DNA of 64,000 bases from Cyanobium sp. E1_MAG_00006. Lineage in GTDB: Bacteria; Cyanobacteriota; Cyanobacteriia; PCC-6307; Cyanobiaceae. The stretch spans positions 62,001 to 126,000 of the forward strand of contig JAIYAQ010000024.1 in NCBI GenBank assembly GCA_027488975.1. The letters are read 5' to 3'. Shown here one piece after another: positions 48,287-57,711 of this stretch (positions within the stretch are counted from its first letter, which is position 1; each line of letters starts with the position of its first letter). Position numbers and translations under genes: made by a program. The notes beneath the pieces were generated by a model. It searched no databases, was not told the origin of the DNA, and saw nothing but the letters and a program-made list of their open reading frames with translations.

Positions 48287-49171
48287 TCATCCCAGCCGAT
48301 CGAGCGCCAGCCGGGCCGCCCCCAGCCGCCCGGCGCCATTGCCGAGAGCAGCGCGGCGCACCTCCAGGCCGGCGCGGCTCTCGGCCTGCACCCGCTGCTC
48401 CAGCTCCGCCAGGACCGCCGGCAGGAAGTGGTGGCTGGCGGCGCTGAGACCGCCGCCGATCAGCACCAGTTCCGGCGTGAGGACGTACACCAGCGAGCTG
48501 AGTCCGATGCCCAGCCAGTGGCCGTAGCGCTGCCACACAGCCAGGGCCAGCGGATCGCCGCCATCGGCCAGGCGGCAGAGCTCGGCGGGGTCCAGGGGTG
48601 AGAGCCGGCCCAGGCCGGCGATGCTGCAGTACTGCTCCAGGGAGCCGCGGTTGCCGCTGTTGCAGGGTGGGCCCTCAGGATCCACACCGATCAACCCCGG
48701 CTCAGCGGCCGCACCGCCATGGCCTGTGAACAGCTGCCCCCCCAGCAGCACGCCGCCGCCCACCCCTGTGCCCAGGGTGAGCAGCAGCACATCGCGGAAT
48801 CCCTGCGCAGCCCCGCGCCAGGCCTCGCCCACGAGGGCGCAGTTGCCGTCATTCGCCAGGGTGACACGCCGCTGCAGCTGCGGCTCCAGCCACTCCGCCA
48901 GGGGCACCTGCTGCCAGCCCGGCAGGTTGATGCACACCCGTGCCACCCGGCCGGCGGCATCCATCGGCCCCGGCAGGCCGATCCCCACCAGGGGCGCCAG
49001 TCGATCGGGATCCAGCTGCTGCACCGCATCCGCCAGGGCCACCGCAATGGCTCCGGGCATGGCGGGCTGGGGCGTGGGCACCAGCAGCTCCGCCAGCAGC
49101 TCACCCTGGCGATCGAAGCGGCCGAGCTTGATGGCGGTGCCGCCCAGGTCGATGCCGATCAGCTGGGTCAT
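48287..49171 (-). CDS. ROK-family sugar kinase with degenerate zinc motif
   Basis: A 294-residue sugar kinase of the ROK family. The ATP loop is [15 protein letters not shown] (about 5-19), the catalytic Asp is in [12 protein letters not shown], and [17 protein letters not shown] is the adenosine region. The ROK zinc site normally reads C-x-C-G-x2-G-C; here it is [13 protein letters not shown], so two of the expected cysteines are Ser. The enzyme may still be active, as Zn-independent variants exist. Substrate is probably glucose, fructose or another hexose. It lies 25 bases upstream of proA. Confidence 0.87.
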   Translation of the reverse strand: MTQLIGIDLGGTAIKLGRFDRQGELLAELLVPTPQPAMPGAIAVALADAVQQLDPDRLAPLVGIGLPGPMDAAGRVARVCINLPGWQQVPLAEWLEPQLQRRVTLANDGNCALVGEAWRGAAQGFRDVLLLTLGTGVGGGVLLGGQLFTGHGGAAAEPGLIGVDPEGPPCNSGNRGSLEQYCSIAGLGRLSPLDPAELCRLADGGDPLALAVWQRYGHWLGIGLSSLVYVLTPELVLIGGGLSAASHHFLPAVLAELEQRVQAESRAGLEVRRAALGNGAGRLGAARLALDRLG

Positions 49172-49336
49172 CACGATTGTTTTGCCGGTCTGATCCTGGC
49201 CCAGGGGTGATGCGAGCCCTGGCCTGTGCTGTGGAGGTCTCCAAGGGTGCGACCACATGCCGACTGGATCTGGTACCACCCCTGGAGAGTGCAATGCAGC
49301 CGCCACCTGGCGATGCACCTCGGCCAGGAGCACTCA

Positions 49337-49422
49337 GCGGAAGGCCATCTGCGGAAGGCCTTCGGTGCGAAGCCATCCTGGCGAGGCCATCGGTGCGAGG
49401 CCATGGGTGCGAGGCCTCCGGA
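49337..49422. repeat. six-unit tandem repeat, 14-bp period
   Basis: Units start at 49337, 49351, 49367, 49381, 49395 and 49409. All are 14 bases except the second (16). The consensus is GCGAGGCCATCGGT, with the first two units reading GCGGAAGGCC. The array fills the gap between the ROK gene start and the TamB stop. It is not coding in any supported frame and looks like slippage-expanded intergenic DNA. Confidence 0.85.
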
Positions 49423-49425
49423 CGC

Positions 49426-52400
49426 TCAGAAGCGGAAGAACAGCTGCAGCTGGCTCTGCCAGCGGCCCTCGGTGTCCACCGAGGTCTGGACACCGATGCG
49501 ATCGCTGGCCTGATAGCGCAGGGTGAGCTGGGGCGGGATGTCGCTGCGGTTGGGGGCCGCCAGCACCGAGAAGTTGAAGCGCTCGCTCAGATCCAGGCCG
49601 ATCTCGGACCCGAGCACGAGCTGGGAGGGGAGGCGGCGGGAGCGATTCTCCGTGGCCAGGGCCTCCGCAGGCGCGAAATAGGTGGGATAGAGGGCGAAGC
49701 TGATCCGCTGACCAAAAGCATCGCTGAGGCCGCCCACCAGGGGCGAGAGCAGCGACTGCCCCAGCACGGTGGCCAGGGCCGCCCCGGCATTGCCACCCAC
49801 CAGGCCCACCAGCGAGTTTCCGCCGATCAGCGCCACCAGCTGTTCCGGCGGCAGCGGCGGTGAGCTGGTGAGGCGGATGTTGTCGGCCAGGCGATCGGCC
49901 GGACCAGAAGCCTCCAGCCGCACCTTCACCAGCCGCAGCTGATCGATCGAATTCGCCGGCGCCGTGGCGGCGTTCCAGTCGTAGATGGTCGAGCGATCAG
50001 CGGTGGTGCCGGCACCAAGTCCGGGGGTATCGGACACCCGCGTGCGCAAGGCGATGTCCAGATAGGGGATCAGGCCGAGGCTGGGGGTGAACACCGCCAC
50101 GTTGGCAGCGTCGGGGTCGAGGCTGAAATTGGTGGTGAACAGGCCCAGACGGCCCTGGAGGAGGCGCACCACCCCACTGGCACGGATGGAGGGATCGAGC
50201 GGTCCGTTGAGAGTGAGCAAACCACCACTGTTGAAATTGAGCACGTTGGGCACGCTGACCCGCAGGTCGGGCCCGAGCCGCAGCCGCAGATTGCTGAGCG
50301 TGAGGAACGGCAGGTTGGGCATGGCCGCGCGCAGGTCCTGACTGGCTGAGCTCTCCATCTGCTGGCCCATCACCACCAGTGGCCGGCTGAAATCCCAGCG
50401 CTCCTCCAGCAGCTGCCTCACCGTGACCGGCCGGGGTGAGCTCGCCTCCGTGGCCAGCTGACCGGGTTGCACGTTGATCGAGCCACGACTCAGACTCAGC
50501 TGCCCACCCAGCACCGGCCGCTGCAGGGAACCGCTCACCAGCAGCTCGCCATCGGCCTGCGCAGACATGCGCGGCAGACGGAAGGGAGCCTGACGAAGCT
50601 GCAGTCGCAGCAGCCGGGGCTCATCACCGGCTTGGGCGAGCAGAGCCAGCTGACCGGACCCACTGATCTCGCCCCGTTGGCCCACCCGGGCGGTGAACTG
50701 CTGCAGTTCGAGCTCGCGGAAATCAAACAGCAGCGTGGCCTCGAGATCGCGCAGGGTCTGTCCCGCCAGCTGCAGCACCCCTTCGCGGAAACGCAGGAAG
50801 CCGTTCGCGACCGGTTCCAACAGGGAGCCGCGCACAAGCAGCTGTAGATCAGCGCTGCCCTGCTGCCATTGCAGCCCCGGGCCGGCGAGCACCGCAAGCA
50901 GGCGCAGTCCGTCTCCGCGCGTGGCCAGGCGCACTTCGAGGCCATCCTGCGCCGGTTGGAGCGGGATGCGCCCGCGCAGATCAACGCTGTTGGCCGCCGC
51001 TGCACCGCGCAGCGAGAGATCAAGGTCGAGGCCGTCCTCCCGGAGGGCCACACTCCCCCTCTCCAGCACCAATGGCTGATCGCTCAGGGCCGCGTCCTGC
51101 AGGCTGAGCTGGGCGCTGATCTGCGGCAGGGATCGGCGCCCCCCCAGGCTGTAGCGCCCATCGGCCGAAAGGCTTCCCCGCAGGCCCTGCGGGACCGGCG
51201 TGAGCAGGGCCATCAAGGCCAGAGGCAGGTTCTGCAGGCTGAAGCTGCCGCGACCCAGCCAGAGCGGCCCCTGCAGCCGAGCCGTCAGCGGGGCGGCGAT
51301 CGTGAGCGGTCGGTCGCGGCCCTCTTCGCGCCACCAGAGGTGACCGCTGGCAGCGAAATCAAGGGAGAGGCGGTCGAGCCGGGGGCCCACAAGCGTGAGC
51401 TCGGCATCGAAGCGTCCGTCGAGATCAGCGGCAGCCTCACGTCGGTTACTGGCGGCCGCGGCCTGGGCTGCAGTCCGCTGTCGCTGCACTTCCAGCAGGG
51501 TCGCGAGCTGATCGTTGAGGCTGCGCCCGAGGGTGTCGATCGCCAGGAGGCCGAGATCACTTGCCCGACCCGCCGCCGGCAGGCGATCACCACGTGCTCG
51601 GGCCCAGGCCAGCTGCAGCTGATCCAGCAGCACCGGCTCCAGGCCACGCCCGACGAAGCGAGTCCAGATTTCAGCGCTCTGTTGCCCGCGCAAGCGGATA
51701 TCCACCTGGCCGCCTCGTTCGGCTAACCAGGTGCCGTCCATGGCGTAGCGACGATTCCGGAACCAGCCACTGGCCTGAAGCGTCCGACCCGGCAGACCGA
51801 GCAGCTGCGGCCGCTGCACGACCACGCGAGCGGCGATCGCCAGGGGCTGAAGATCCAGCTGCCCCTGGCCTGTGAGCAGCCCCTGCAGGGGCTGAAACAG
51901 CCCACGGGGGCCGAAGGCGAAGCGCAACCCATTGAGAGGGAAGGCCCGGGCCTGCCAGAGATAGCGGCGGGGGCTGCCGGTGAAGGCCAGCTCGCCGGCG
52001 TCACGCTGCAGCCGCACGGTCTGCGGTAGCCAGCGACGATCCAGTCGGGCCAGCAGCTGGCCTGATGCCGCAGGCGCCTGGGGTTGCAGGCTGAGATCAG
52101 CTCCGCCCGTGGATGTGCCGAGCAGCTGTCCCTGCCAGGTTTCCTCAAGCTGCAGCGGACCCACGCCCGGGCGCTGCACCAGGAGTTGTAGATCGGGGAC
52201 AAGGGCCTGCAGCGGGCCGCGGATCTGCCCCCACGCCGTGAGCTGGCCGCGCAGGCGGGAGCCCACCAAGGGGCTGAGGCGATCGAGGCGATACCTCCGT
52301 AGATCCAGATCCAGCGTGAGGAGACCCGGCTTGAGCCCCCCCGCCGCCAGGTTGCGGTAGGGCAAGCGACCCGAGGCCGTGAGCTCCGGCGCCTGCAGCC

Positions 52401-53892
52401 GCCGAAGCTCGAGCAAGCCAGGCTGCCAGCGCAGCTGGGCTTGCACGGGCCCGAGCAGCGGATGCGTTCCCTGCTGGAGGTCGACATCCAGCAGCGGGCG
52501 TCCCGCCCGGCCATGCAGATGCCACTGCGTTGCCAGGCGTGGATCAGGACCCAGCAGCGGCCGCAGGGGTCGCAGCAGCTGCGGACCGAGCGTCGCCTGG
52601 CGGCTGCGCAGATCCAGGCGCGGCCAGAGGGAACCGCTGGCGTTGAGGCTGGAATCACCACGACGCAGCGACACCCGGTTCAGCAGCACCTGCGCACGGG
52701 GCTGAAACTGAAGGCCAAGCTGGCCGTTCACCAGCAGGGGCAGCGGCGGCTGACCGGGCAGGCGCAGCCCCAGGATGCTGCCTTGTAGATCCACTGTGGG
52801 GCGCCGCCATGGGCCGTTCAGGCGCGCCGCGAGGCGATGGCCACGGCCGCTCTCGCGCGCCTGCAGGCGCAGCTCCAATGCACCGGCCACAGGACCAGCC
52901 AGGTTGTAGGAACCGCTAAGACGGCCACGCCAGGGACCCATGGCCAGAGCAGCCGGATCGAGCCGCAACTGACGATCGCTGCAGCGCAGCGGCAGGAGGG
53001 GGCCCTCCAGTGGTGCCGGCAGAAGGGTGGAGCGCCAGCGGGCGCCGCTGATCCAGAGCTGCCCCTGGCAGCCATCGCCCTGACGAAGCCTCAGCTGGCC
53101 CTGCACGGTTCCCTGCAGCCGGCCCACCAACTGCTGCTGGGCCGCCGCCGGCAACAGCGGCAGCAGCGGTTGAAGCGGCAGTGCCCTGGGCGAGAGCTGC
53201 AGCTGCCAGTTCCGCTGCTGCCAGTTGGCCTGAAGACCGAATCGCAGGCTGCCGCCCTGCGCAGGCCGCGCCATCCCCGCCAGCTGCAGCTCGCGCCGGC
53301 GGAGATGCAGGCTGGTTTGCCCCTCCACCTGCAGCTGAATCGGCCGTCCGGTGGCGGGGTGCAGGGTCAGGCGAGCCGGCCCCTGCAGATGAATCTGCAG
53401 GCCGAGCCGCGGCGGCTCAGCGCCGGGGGGGAGCCGGCCGAGCTCCCAGTAGGCGCCACGGCTGTTGCGACGCAGCTGCACGCGCGCATCGCGAACGTGA
53501 ATCTGCAGCACCCAAGCCTGCTGCAGCAGGCTGCGCAGGGGATCGAATCCCACCACCACAGCGGCGGTTTCGATCGAGGAGGGATTGTCCGCAGCCGGTC
53601 GGAAGCTGCTCGCACCGGCGCTGAGGCCCCAGGGGCGCAACCCCGTGTAAGGGCCCAGCTCAAGCGGATGGCCCATCACCCGGCCGACCTGCTGCTCCAA
53701 CCTGGGGCGCAGGCGCTCATAAACCAGGCCACCCGCACGGTCGAGTCCCCACCACACAGCGCCGCCGCCAAACAAGCTGGCGGTGATGGCCAGAGCCGCC
53801 AGGGGGAACGTCGGCCCCAGAGCACGTCTCAGTCGGCGGCTGGGTCGGCGGCTCGGCGGGACCGTGGCTCTCAGCGGCTGTTGAGGCCGCAA
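49426..53892 (-). CDS. TamB/TIC236-like translocation and assembly protein
   Basis: A 1488-residue envelope protein. One N-terminal membrane anchor (about 28-52, FPLAALAITASLFGGGAVWWGL) is followed by a very long beta-rich, repetitive region. The C-terminal TamB (DUF490) domain (about 1100-1488) has RQLLEERWDFSRPLVVMGQQ, TPSLGLIPYLDIALRTRVSDT and the terminal barrel-like strand motif. Family members span the periplasm, contact an Omp85 protein and move lipid or assist outer-membrane protein assembly; plant TIC236 is a homologue. The gene is divergent from ycf51 with a 32-base gap. Confidence 0.93.
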   Translation of the reverse strand: MRPQQPLRATVPPSRRPSRRLRRALGPTFPLAALAITASLFGGGAVWWGLDRAGGLVYERLRPRLEQQVGRVMGHPLELGPYTGLRPWGLSAGASSFRPAADNPSSIETAAVVVGFDPLRSLLQQAWVLQIHVRDARVQLRRNSRGAYWELGRLPPGAEPPRLGLQIHLQGPARLTLHPATGRPIQLQVEGQTSLHLRRRELQLAGMARPAQGGSLRFGLQANWQQRNWQLQLSPRALPLQPLLPLLPAAAQQQLVGRLQGTVQGQLRLRQGDGCQGQLWISGARWRSTLLPAPLEGPLLPLRCSDRQLRLDPAALAMGPWRGRLSGSYNLAGPVAGALELRLQARESGRGHRLAARLNGPWRRPTVDLQGSILGLRLPGQPPLPLLVNGQLGLQFQPRAQVLLNRVSLRRGDSSLNASGSLWPRLDLRSRQATLGPQLLRPLRPLLGPDPRLATQWHLHGRAGRPLLDVDLQQGTHPLLGPVQAQLRWQPGLLELRRLQAPELTASGRLPYRNLAAGGLKPGLLTLDLDLRRYRLDRLSPLVGSRLRGQLTAWGQIRGPLQALVPDLQLLVQRPGVGPLQLEETWQGQLLGTSTGGADLSLQPQAPAASGQLLARLDRRWLPQTVRLQRDAGELAFTGSPRRYLWQARAFPLNGLRFAFGPRGLFQPLQGLLTGQGQLDLQPLAIAARVVVQRPQLLGLPGRTLQASGWFRNRRYAMDGTWLAERGGQVDIRLRGQQSAEIWTRFVGRGLEPVLLDQLQLAWARARGDRLPAAGRASDLGLLAIDTLGRSLNDQLATLLEVQRQRTAAQAAAASNRREAAADLDGRFDAELTLVGPRLDRLSLDFAASGHLWWREEGRDRPLTIAAPLTARLQGPLWLGRGSFSLQNLPLALMALLTPVPQGLRGSLSADGRYSLGGRRSLPQISAQLSLQDAALSDQPLVLERGSVALREDGLDLDLSLRGAAAANSVDLRGRIPLQPAQDGLEVRLATRGDGLRLLAVLAGPGLQWQQGSADLQLLVRGSLLEPVANGFLRFREGVLQLAGQTLRDLEATLLFDFRELELQQFTARVGQRGEISGSGQLALLAQAGDEPRLLRLQLRQAPFRLPRMSAQADGELLVSGSLQRPVLGGQLSLSRGSINVQPGQLATEASSPRPVTVRQLLEERWDFSRPLVVMGQQMESSASQDLRAAMPNLPFLTLSNLRLRLGPDLRVSVPNVLNFNSGGLLTLNGPLDPSIRASGVVRLLQGRLGLFTTNFSLDPDAANVAVFTPSLGLIPYLDIALRTRVSDTPGLGAGTTADRSTIYDWNAATAPANSIDQLRLVKVRLEASGPADRLADNIRLTSSPPLPPEQLVALIGGNSLVGLVGGNAGAALATVLGQSLLSPLVGGLSDAFGQRISFALYPTYFAPAEALATENRSRRLPSQLVLGSEIGLDLSERFNFSVLAAPNRSDIPPQLTLRYQASDRIGVQTSVDTEGRWQSQLQLFFRF

Positions 53893-53924
53893 TATAAGGG
53901 TGTCAATCGGCTCTCCCGACCCCC

Positions 53925-54392
53925 ATGCGCGCTGATCCCCTGCTGCTCTCGGCCGGCACCTGGCTGGGGATTGCCGGGGCTGCGCTGCTGCTGATCACCG
54001 TGCTGGCCTTCCTGCTGCGCTGGGGGATCCGCTTCCGCCTTGTGGGAGTCAGCAGCTTCACCGTGTTGCTGAGCCTCTCCTGCCTGGCCTTCGCCGTGAG
54101 CTATGCCCCCCGCGACGTGGTGGAGGGAGCTGTGAGCGTTCCGGTGGTCTTCGACAACGGCTCGGATCTGGTGATCGCCGCGGCACCCGCTGATCTGCCG
54201 GAGGAGGCCTACCGGCCCACGGTGGAGCAGGTGGCGCGCAACCTGCGCGGCAGCGGCCGCAAGGGTGACAACGGCGAGGTGCACGTCCGCCTGCGCAGGG
54301 TCGAGGCGGTGGCCCCTGGCGTCGACCGACCGGTGATCCTTGCCGAGGCCAGCCGCAGCCTCAGAGCTGGCACGGTGACGGTGCTCCCCTGA
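53925..54392 (+). CDS. ycf51: Ycf51 family (DUF2518) protein
   Basis: A 155-residue protein with two N-terminal membrane segments (about 8-30 and 36-58) and a conserved extramembrane region, VSYAPRDVVEGAVSVPVVFDNGSDLVIAAAPADLPEEAYRPTVEQVARNLRGSG. Ycf51 is kept in cyanobacteria and some red-algal plastids, and its function is unknown. It starts 32 bases from the divergent TamB gene. Confidence 0.85.
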   Translation: MRADPLLLSAGTWLGIAGAALLLITVLAFLLRWGIRFRLVGVSSFTVLLSLSCLAFAVSYAPRDVVEGAVSVPVVFDNGSDLVIAAAPADLPEEAYRPTVEQVARNLRGSGRKGDNGEVHVRLRRVEAVAPGVDRPVILAEASRSLRAGTVTVLP

Positions 54393-54411
54393 GCTGGCCA
54401 GCCCTCAGCCG

Positions 54412-54828
54412 TTGTCATCCCCGTACCCGCTGCCACGCCACTTCTCCCGCGAACAGGCGGTGCTCCAGGACGCCGGGGTTGAGACCTGGGCGGATCTCGC
54501 AGGGCTGAGTGATGCCGATCTGCGCAGCCTGGCCAGCCGCGGCCTGGCCCTGGAGCGGCAGCTGATCAAACTGCGCGGCCAGGCGCAACTGGTGGCCCAG
54601 CTTGGCCTTTCTCCCGTGGAGGCAGCCCTGCTGCTCTATGCGGGGATCGCCAGCTGCCGCGGCCTGGCCCAGGCCTCTCCTCAGCAGCTGCTCACTCAGC
54701 TGGGGCGGCTGGAGCGCTCGCTCACAGGCCCGGCGCCACCTCGCATCGATGCAAGCTGGGTACGCCTCTGGATCGGGCGGGCCCAGGAGCAGCTGCGGCG
54801 CGAGGCATCCGGTCGCTCAGGGAACTGA
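54412..54828 (+). CDS. DUF4332-like helix-hairpin-helix protein
   Basis: A 138-residue helical protein with a TTG start. The conserved portion is FSREQAVLQDAGVETWADLAGLSDADLRSLASRGLALERQLIKLRGQAQLVAQLGLSPVEAALLLYAGIASCRGLAQASPQQLLTQLGRL. Two SAM/HhH-like helical repeats of this type occur in DUF4332 and can bind nucleic acid or proteins. Function is unknown. It follows ycf51 after 19 bases. Confidence 0.78.
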   Translation: MSSPYPLPRHFSREQAVLQDAGVETWADLAGLSDADLRSLASRGLALERQLIKLRGQAQLVAQLGLSPVEAALLLYAGIASCRGLAQASPQQLLTQLGRLERSLTGPAPPRIDASWVRLWIGRAQEQLRREASGRSGN

Positions 54829-54885
54829 CCCCGGCGGCCCTGCGGCGAGACCGCCACAGCCCTGAAATGGAGTGATCCACGGGCC

Positions 54886-55206
54886 ATGCCCGCCGTGATG
54901 CTGTCTCGCCACCGCCCCATCAGCCACCGCCCCATCGGCCTGACGGCCACCCTGCTCGGTGCGGTTCTCTGCGCCCTGTCCGGTTCCCCAGCCGCTGCCC
55001 AGTCGAGCCTGCTCGAATCCGTGAAGCAGAACCCCCAGAAGGCGCGCGCCCTCTGCACGGAACTCAAGGGCCTCAACGCGCAGGGGCTGTCTTACAACTC
55101 GCCTCAGGCCGTGAGCCAGATCGCCGCGCGTCAGAACCTCAGCCCCACCGAAGCTGAAATCCTCTCCACCTACGTGGTGGGCCTCTACTGCCCGGACGTG
55201 CGTTGA
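54886..55206 (+). CDS. small secreted protein of unknown function
   Basis: A 106-residue protein with a clear signal peptide (IGLTATLLGAVLCALSGSPAAAQ, cleavage after about residue 39). The mature domain has two Cys residues (ALCTELK and YCPDVR) that could form a disulfide. The core reads SLLESVKQNPQKARALCTELKGLNAQGLSYNSPQAVSQIAARQNLSPTEAEILSTYVVGLYCPDV. I do not recognise a named family. The next gene overlaps its stop (TTGA), so they are likely coupled. Confidence 0.75.
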   Translation: MPAVMLSRHRPISHRPIGLTATLLGAVLCALSGSPAAAQSSLLESVKQNPQKARALCTELKGLNAQGLSYNSPQAVSQIAARQNLSPTEAEILSTYVVGLYCPDVR

Positions 55207-56810
55207 GCGGACCGATCCGCAGCGACGACGTCCAGATCAGCGCCACCGACGGCACCCCGCTTACCGGCCGTCTCTGGCGCCCCGCAGAAGGCGGCCCCTG
55301 GCCCGCCCTGCTGATGCGCCAGCCCTACGGACGGGCGATCGCCTCCACAATCACCTACGCCCATCCGGAGTGGTACGCCGGCCATGGCTATGCCGTGCTG
55401 GTGCAGGACGTGCGCGGTCGCGGCGACTCAGGTGGCCGCTTCGGCGGTTTCGCCCAGGAGGCGGCCGATGGAGCCGCCAGCCTCGCCTGGCTGCGTCGCC
55501 AGAGCTGGTGCACCGGCCGCGTGGGCAGCTACGGCTTCTCCTATCAGGGCCTCACCCAGCTGCTGAGCGACGACCCCGAGCAGCTGCCTGATGCCCTGGC
55601 CCCGGCCATGGCTGGCCTGGATGAGCGGTTGCACTGGGCCAGCCAGGGCGGCTGCCACTGGTGGGCGCTGGTCCTGGGCTGGGGCCTGCAGCTGGCAGCC
55701 CAGGGCTGCCGCCAGCGCGGCGATGGCCAGGGCTGGCAGGAGATCCGCCGCAGCCTCGACACCGGCGCCTTCCTCAACGATGGACTGCAGCTCCTGCAGC
55801 GCCACGACCCGGACGGCATGGTGACGGGGTGGCTGCAGAACGATCCGGCGGTGGCGGAAGGCTGGACGGTGCATGAGCCGCCTGCCGCCCTCTGGACTCG
55901 GCCGATGCTGCTGGTGGGCGGATGGCACGACCCCCACCTGCTGGGCGTGCTCGACCTCTGGCAACGTGCCCGAGCGGCCGGCGGCGAACCGGTGCTGCGC
56001 ATCGGCGCCTGGAGCCACCTGCGCTGGAACGGCGGCATCGACCGCCTGCAGCTGACCTTCTTCGACCGCCATCTCAAGTCGGAACGAGGCGCGACCTCCC
56101 TAGCCGGCCGGCCGGCAGACAACAGCAACCGGCCGCCGGCGCAGCTGCTGGAGGATCAGGTGAGTGGGCAGTGGCGGGCGCGCTCTCCCCTGCAGGGAAG
56201 TGGTCAGCGCTGGGGCCTGGTCAGCAGCGGCCTGGCGGCGGTCGATGCATCAGAGGGGGAGCTGCGCACAGGCGAGGGGGCTGGCGTGGTGGTGCTGGTG
56301 CACGATCCCTGGCGCCCCCTGCCGGGCCGTGGCGGCCATCTGGGCCTTGATGCCGGTTCTGCCGAGCGTGCCGATCTCGACGCCCGCTGCGATGTGGCCT
56401 GCTTCAACGGCTCACTGGCCACCACCCCCCAGGAACTGCTGGGTCAGCCGGTGCTCACGATCCATGCAGCGGCGGATCAACCGGGCTTCGACCTGTGTGT
56501 TGCTCTCGCGCGTGTGACGCCCAGCGGCGAGGCGCATCAGCTCAGCACCGGCGTGGCTCGCTTCCTGGGGGAAAACTGCCGGCAGCAGCAGCCGCGGCAG
56601 GTGCGACTCCAACCGCTGCTGGCGAGCCTGGCACCTGGAGAGAGGCTGCGCCTGTCCATCGGTCAGGCGGCCTGGCCCCAGATCGCCGTGAACCCCGGCA
56701 GCGGGGCCCCGCCCCTAGGCGGCACAACTCACGCACACCGGGTGATCAGCGTGCAGTTGCAGCTGGCGGAAGCCAGCCTCTGCATGGAGCCGATGGTTGG
56801 GGCAAACTAA
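55203..56810 (+). CDS. CocE/NonD-family (X-Pro dipeptidyl-peptidase-like) hydrolase
   Basis: A 535-residue serine hydrolase. The nucleophile motif is GSYGFSYQGLTQLL (about residue 109). The acid is probably in LLVGGWHDPHLLG, and the His in IGAWSHLRWNGG. A C-terminal jelly-roll region (about 330-530) is typical of CocE and S15 peptidases. The substrate (acyl ester, amide or peptide) is not predictable. TTG start overlapping the preceding stop. The beginning of the next gene overlaps its last bases if the upstream TTG is used. Confidence 0.9.
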   Translation: MSGPIRSDDVQISATDGTPLTGRLWRPAEGGPWPALLMRQPYGRAIASTITYAHPEWYAGHGYAVLVQDVRGRGDSGGRFGGFAQEAADGAASLAWLRRQSWCTGRVGSYGFSYQGLTQLLSDDPEQLPDALAPAMAGLDERLHWASQGGCHWWALVLGWGLQLAAQGCRQRGDGQGWQEIRRSLDTGAFLNDGLQLLQRHDPDGMVTGWLQNDPAVAEGWTVHEPPAALWTRPMLLVGGWHDPHLLGVLDLWQRARAAGGEPVLRIGAWSHLRWNGGIDRLQLTFFDRHLKSERGATSLAGRPADNSNRPPAQLLEDQVSGQWRARSPLQGSGQRWGLVSSGLAAVDASEGELRTGEGAGVVVLVHDPWRPLPGRGGHLGLDAGSAERADLDARCDVACFNGSLATTPQELLGQPVLTIHAAADQPGFDLCVALARVTPSGEAHQLSTGVARFLGENCRQQQPRQVRLQPLLASLAPGERLRLSIGQAAWPQIAVNPGSGAPPLGGTTHAHRVISVQLQLAEASLCMEPMVGAN

Positions 56811-56832
56811 GCCGGCCAAAGCATCGCTACGA

Positions 56833-57618
56833 ATGCCGCGCCGCCTGCGCCCCGCCCGCACCAGTCTGAGCCTGGCAGCCGCACTGCTGATCGGTGCAAC
56901 GGTCCAGCCTCTGGTGCCCGCGCTCAGCGGTGCTGCCCATGCCCAGGCAGGCCCATCGACAGCCCCCGCCGCCGGCAGCGCCCTGACGGTGGATCAGGCG
57001 CGCGCAGCCGCCGAGCGCATCATCCAGGCGGTGCAGCGGGGCGATGCCAACGCCCGCTACGCCCAGTTCTCCGATGAGCTGAAGGCCATCACCAGCCCCT
57101 CGATGGTGCAGGCCACGATGCGCAGCCAGCCGAAGCTGCTCAGCTATCAGCTGCTGAGCGTGCGCAGCGGCATCGACAGCAGCACGGTGGAAGCGGAGCT
57201 GACCACCAGCGCTGGCGTGCGGGTGGTGTTCATCGTGCTCAACAACAAAGGGCAGATCAGCCGGTACTACATCGACCGGGCCGACGACTCGACGAGCAAG
57301 GTGGCCGAGCAGTTCGTGCGGGCGATGAGCACCGGCAACTTCATCACCGCCCACAGCTTCCTGAGCCCCCAGTTCCAGAGGGAGATCAGCCCGCAGGCCC
57401 TTCAGGCGAAGTGGCTGAACCTGCAGCGGTTCACGGGGCTGTTCCAGCAACTGGGCCGGGTGGTGGAAGCCGAGAGCACCCCCGATTCCCACCTGGTGCT
57501 GGTGAATGTGCAGTTCAACCGCCTCAGCGACAACCTGTTCGTGATCCTGGATGCGAACAACCAGGTGACCGGGGTTGACTTCCCCGCTGAGCCAGCGGCA
57601 CCGCGAACGGCGCGCTGA
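56833..57618 (+). CDS. exported DUF3887-domain protein
   Basis: A 261-residue protein with a signal-like N-terminus (SLSLAAALLIGATVQPLVPALSGAAHAQ). Two similar NTF2-like DUF3887 halves follow (about 50-140: IQAVQRGDANARYAQFSDELKAI; about 150-255: VRAMSTGNFITAHSFLSPQFQREI). The family is secreted or periplasmic, of unknown role, and sometimes linked to hydrolases. Start ATG 56833 was preferred over TTG 56797, which overlaps the CocE gene. Confidence 0.8.
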   Translation: MPRRLRPARTSLSLAAALLIGATVQPLVPALSGAAHAQAGPSTAPAAGSALTVDQARAAAERIIQAVQRGDANARYAQFSDELKAITSPSMVQATMRSQPKLLSYQLLSVRSGIDSSTVEAELTTSAGVRVVFIVLNNKGQISRYYIDRADDSTSKVAEQFVRAMSTGNFITAHSFLSPQFQREISPQALQAKWLNLQRFTGLFQQLGRVVEAESTPDSHLVLVNVQFNRLSDNLFVILDANNQVTGVDFPAEPAAPRTAR

Positions 57619-57711
57619 GCCGGATCTGCGGCACCGGATCTGCCCTGTCGATCGGGACTGAGGTCTTGGGAAAGCCGGTTAGGCTCCGAGCCACGCTTCG
57701 CGCTCGAATCT

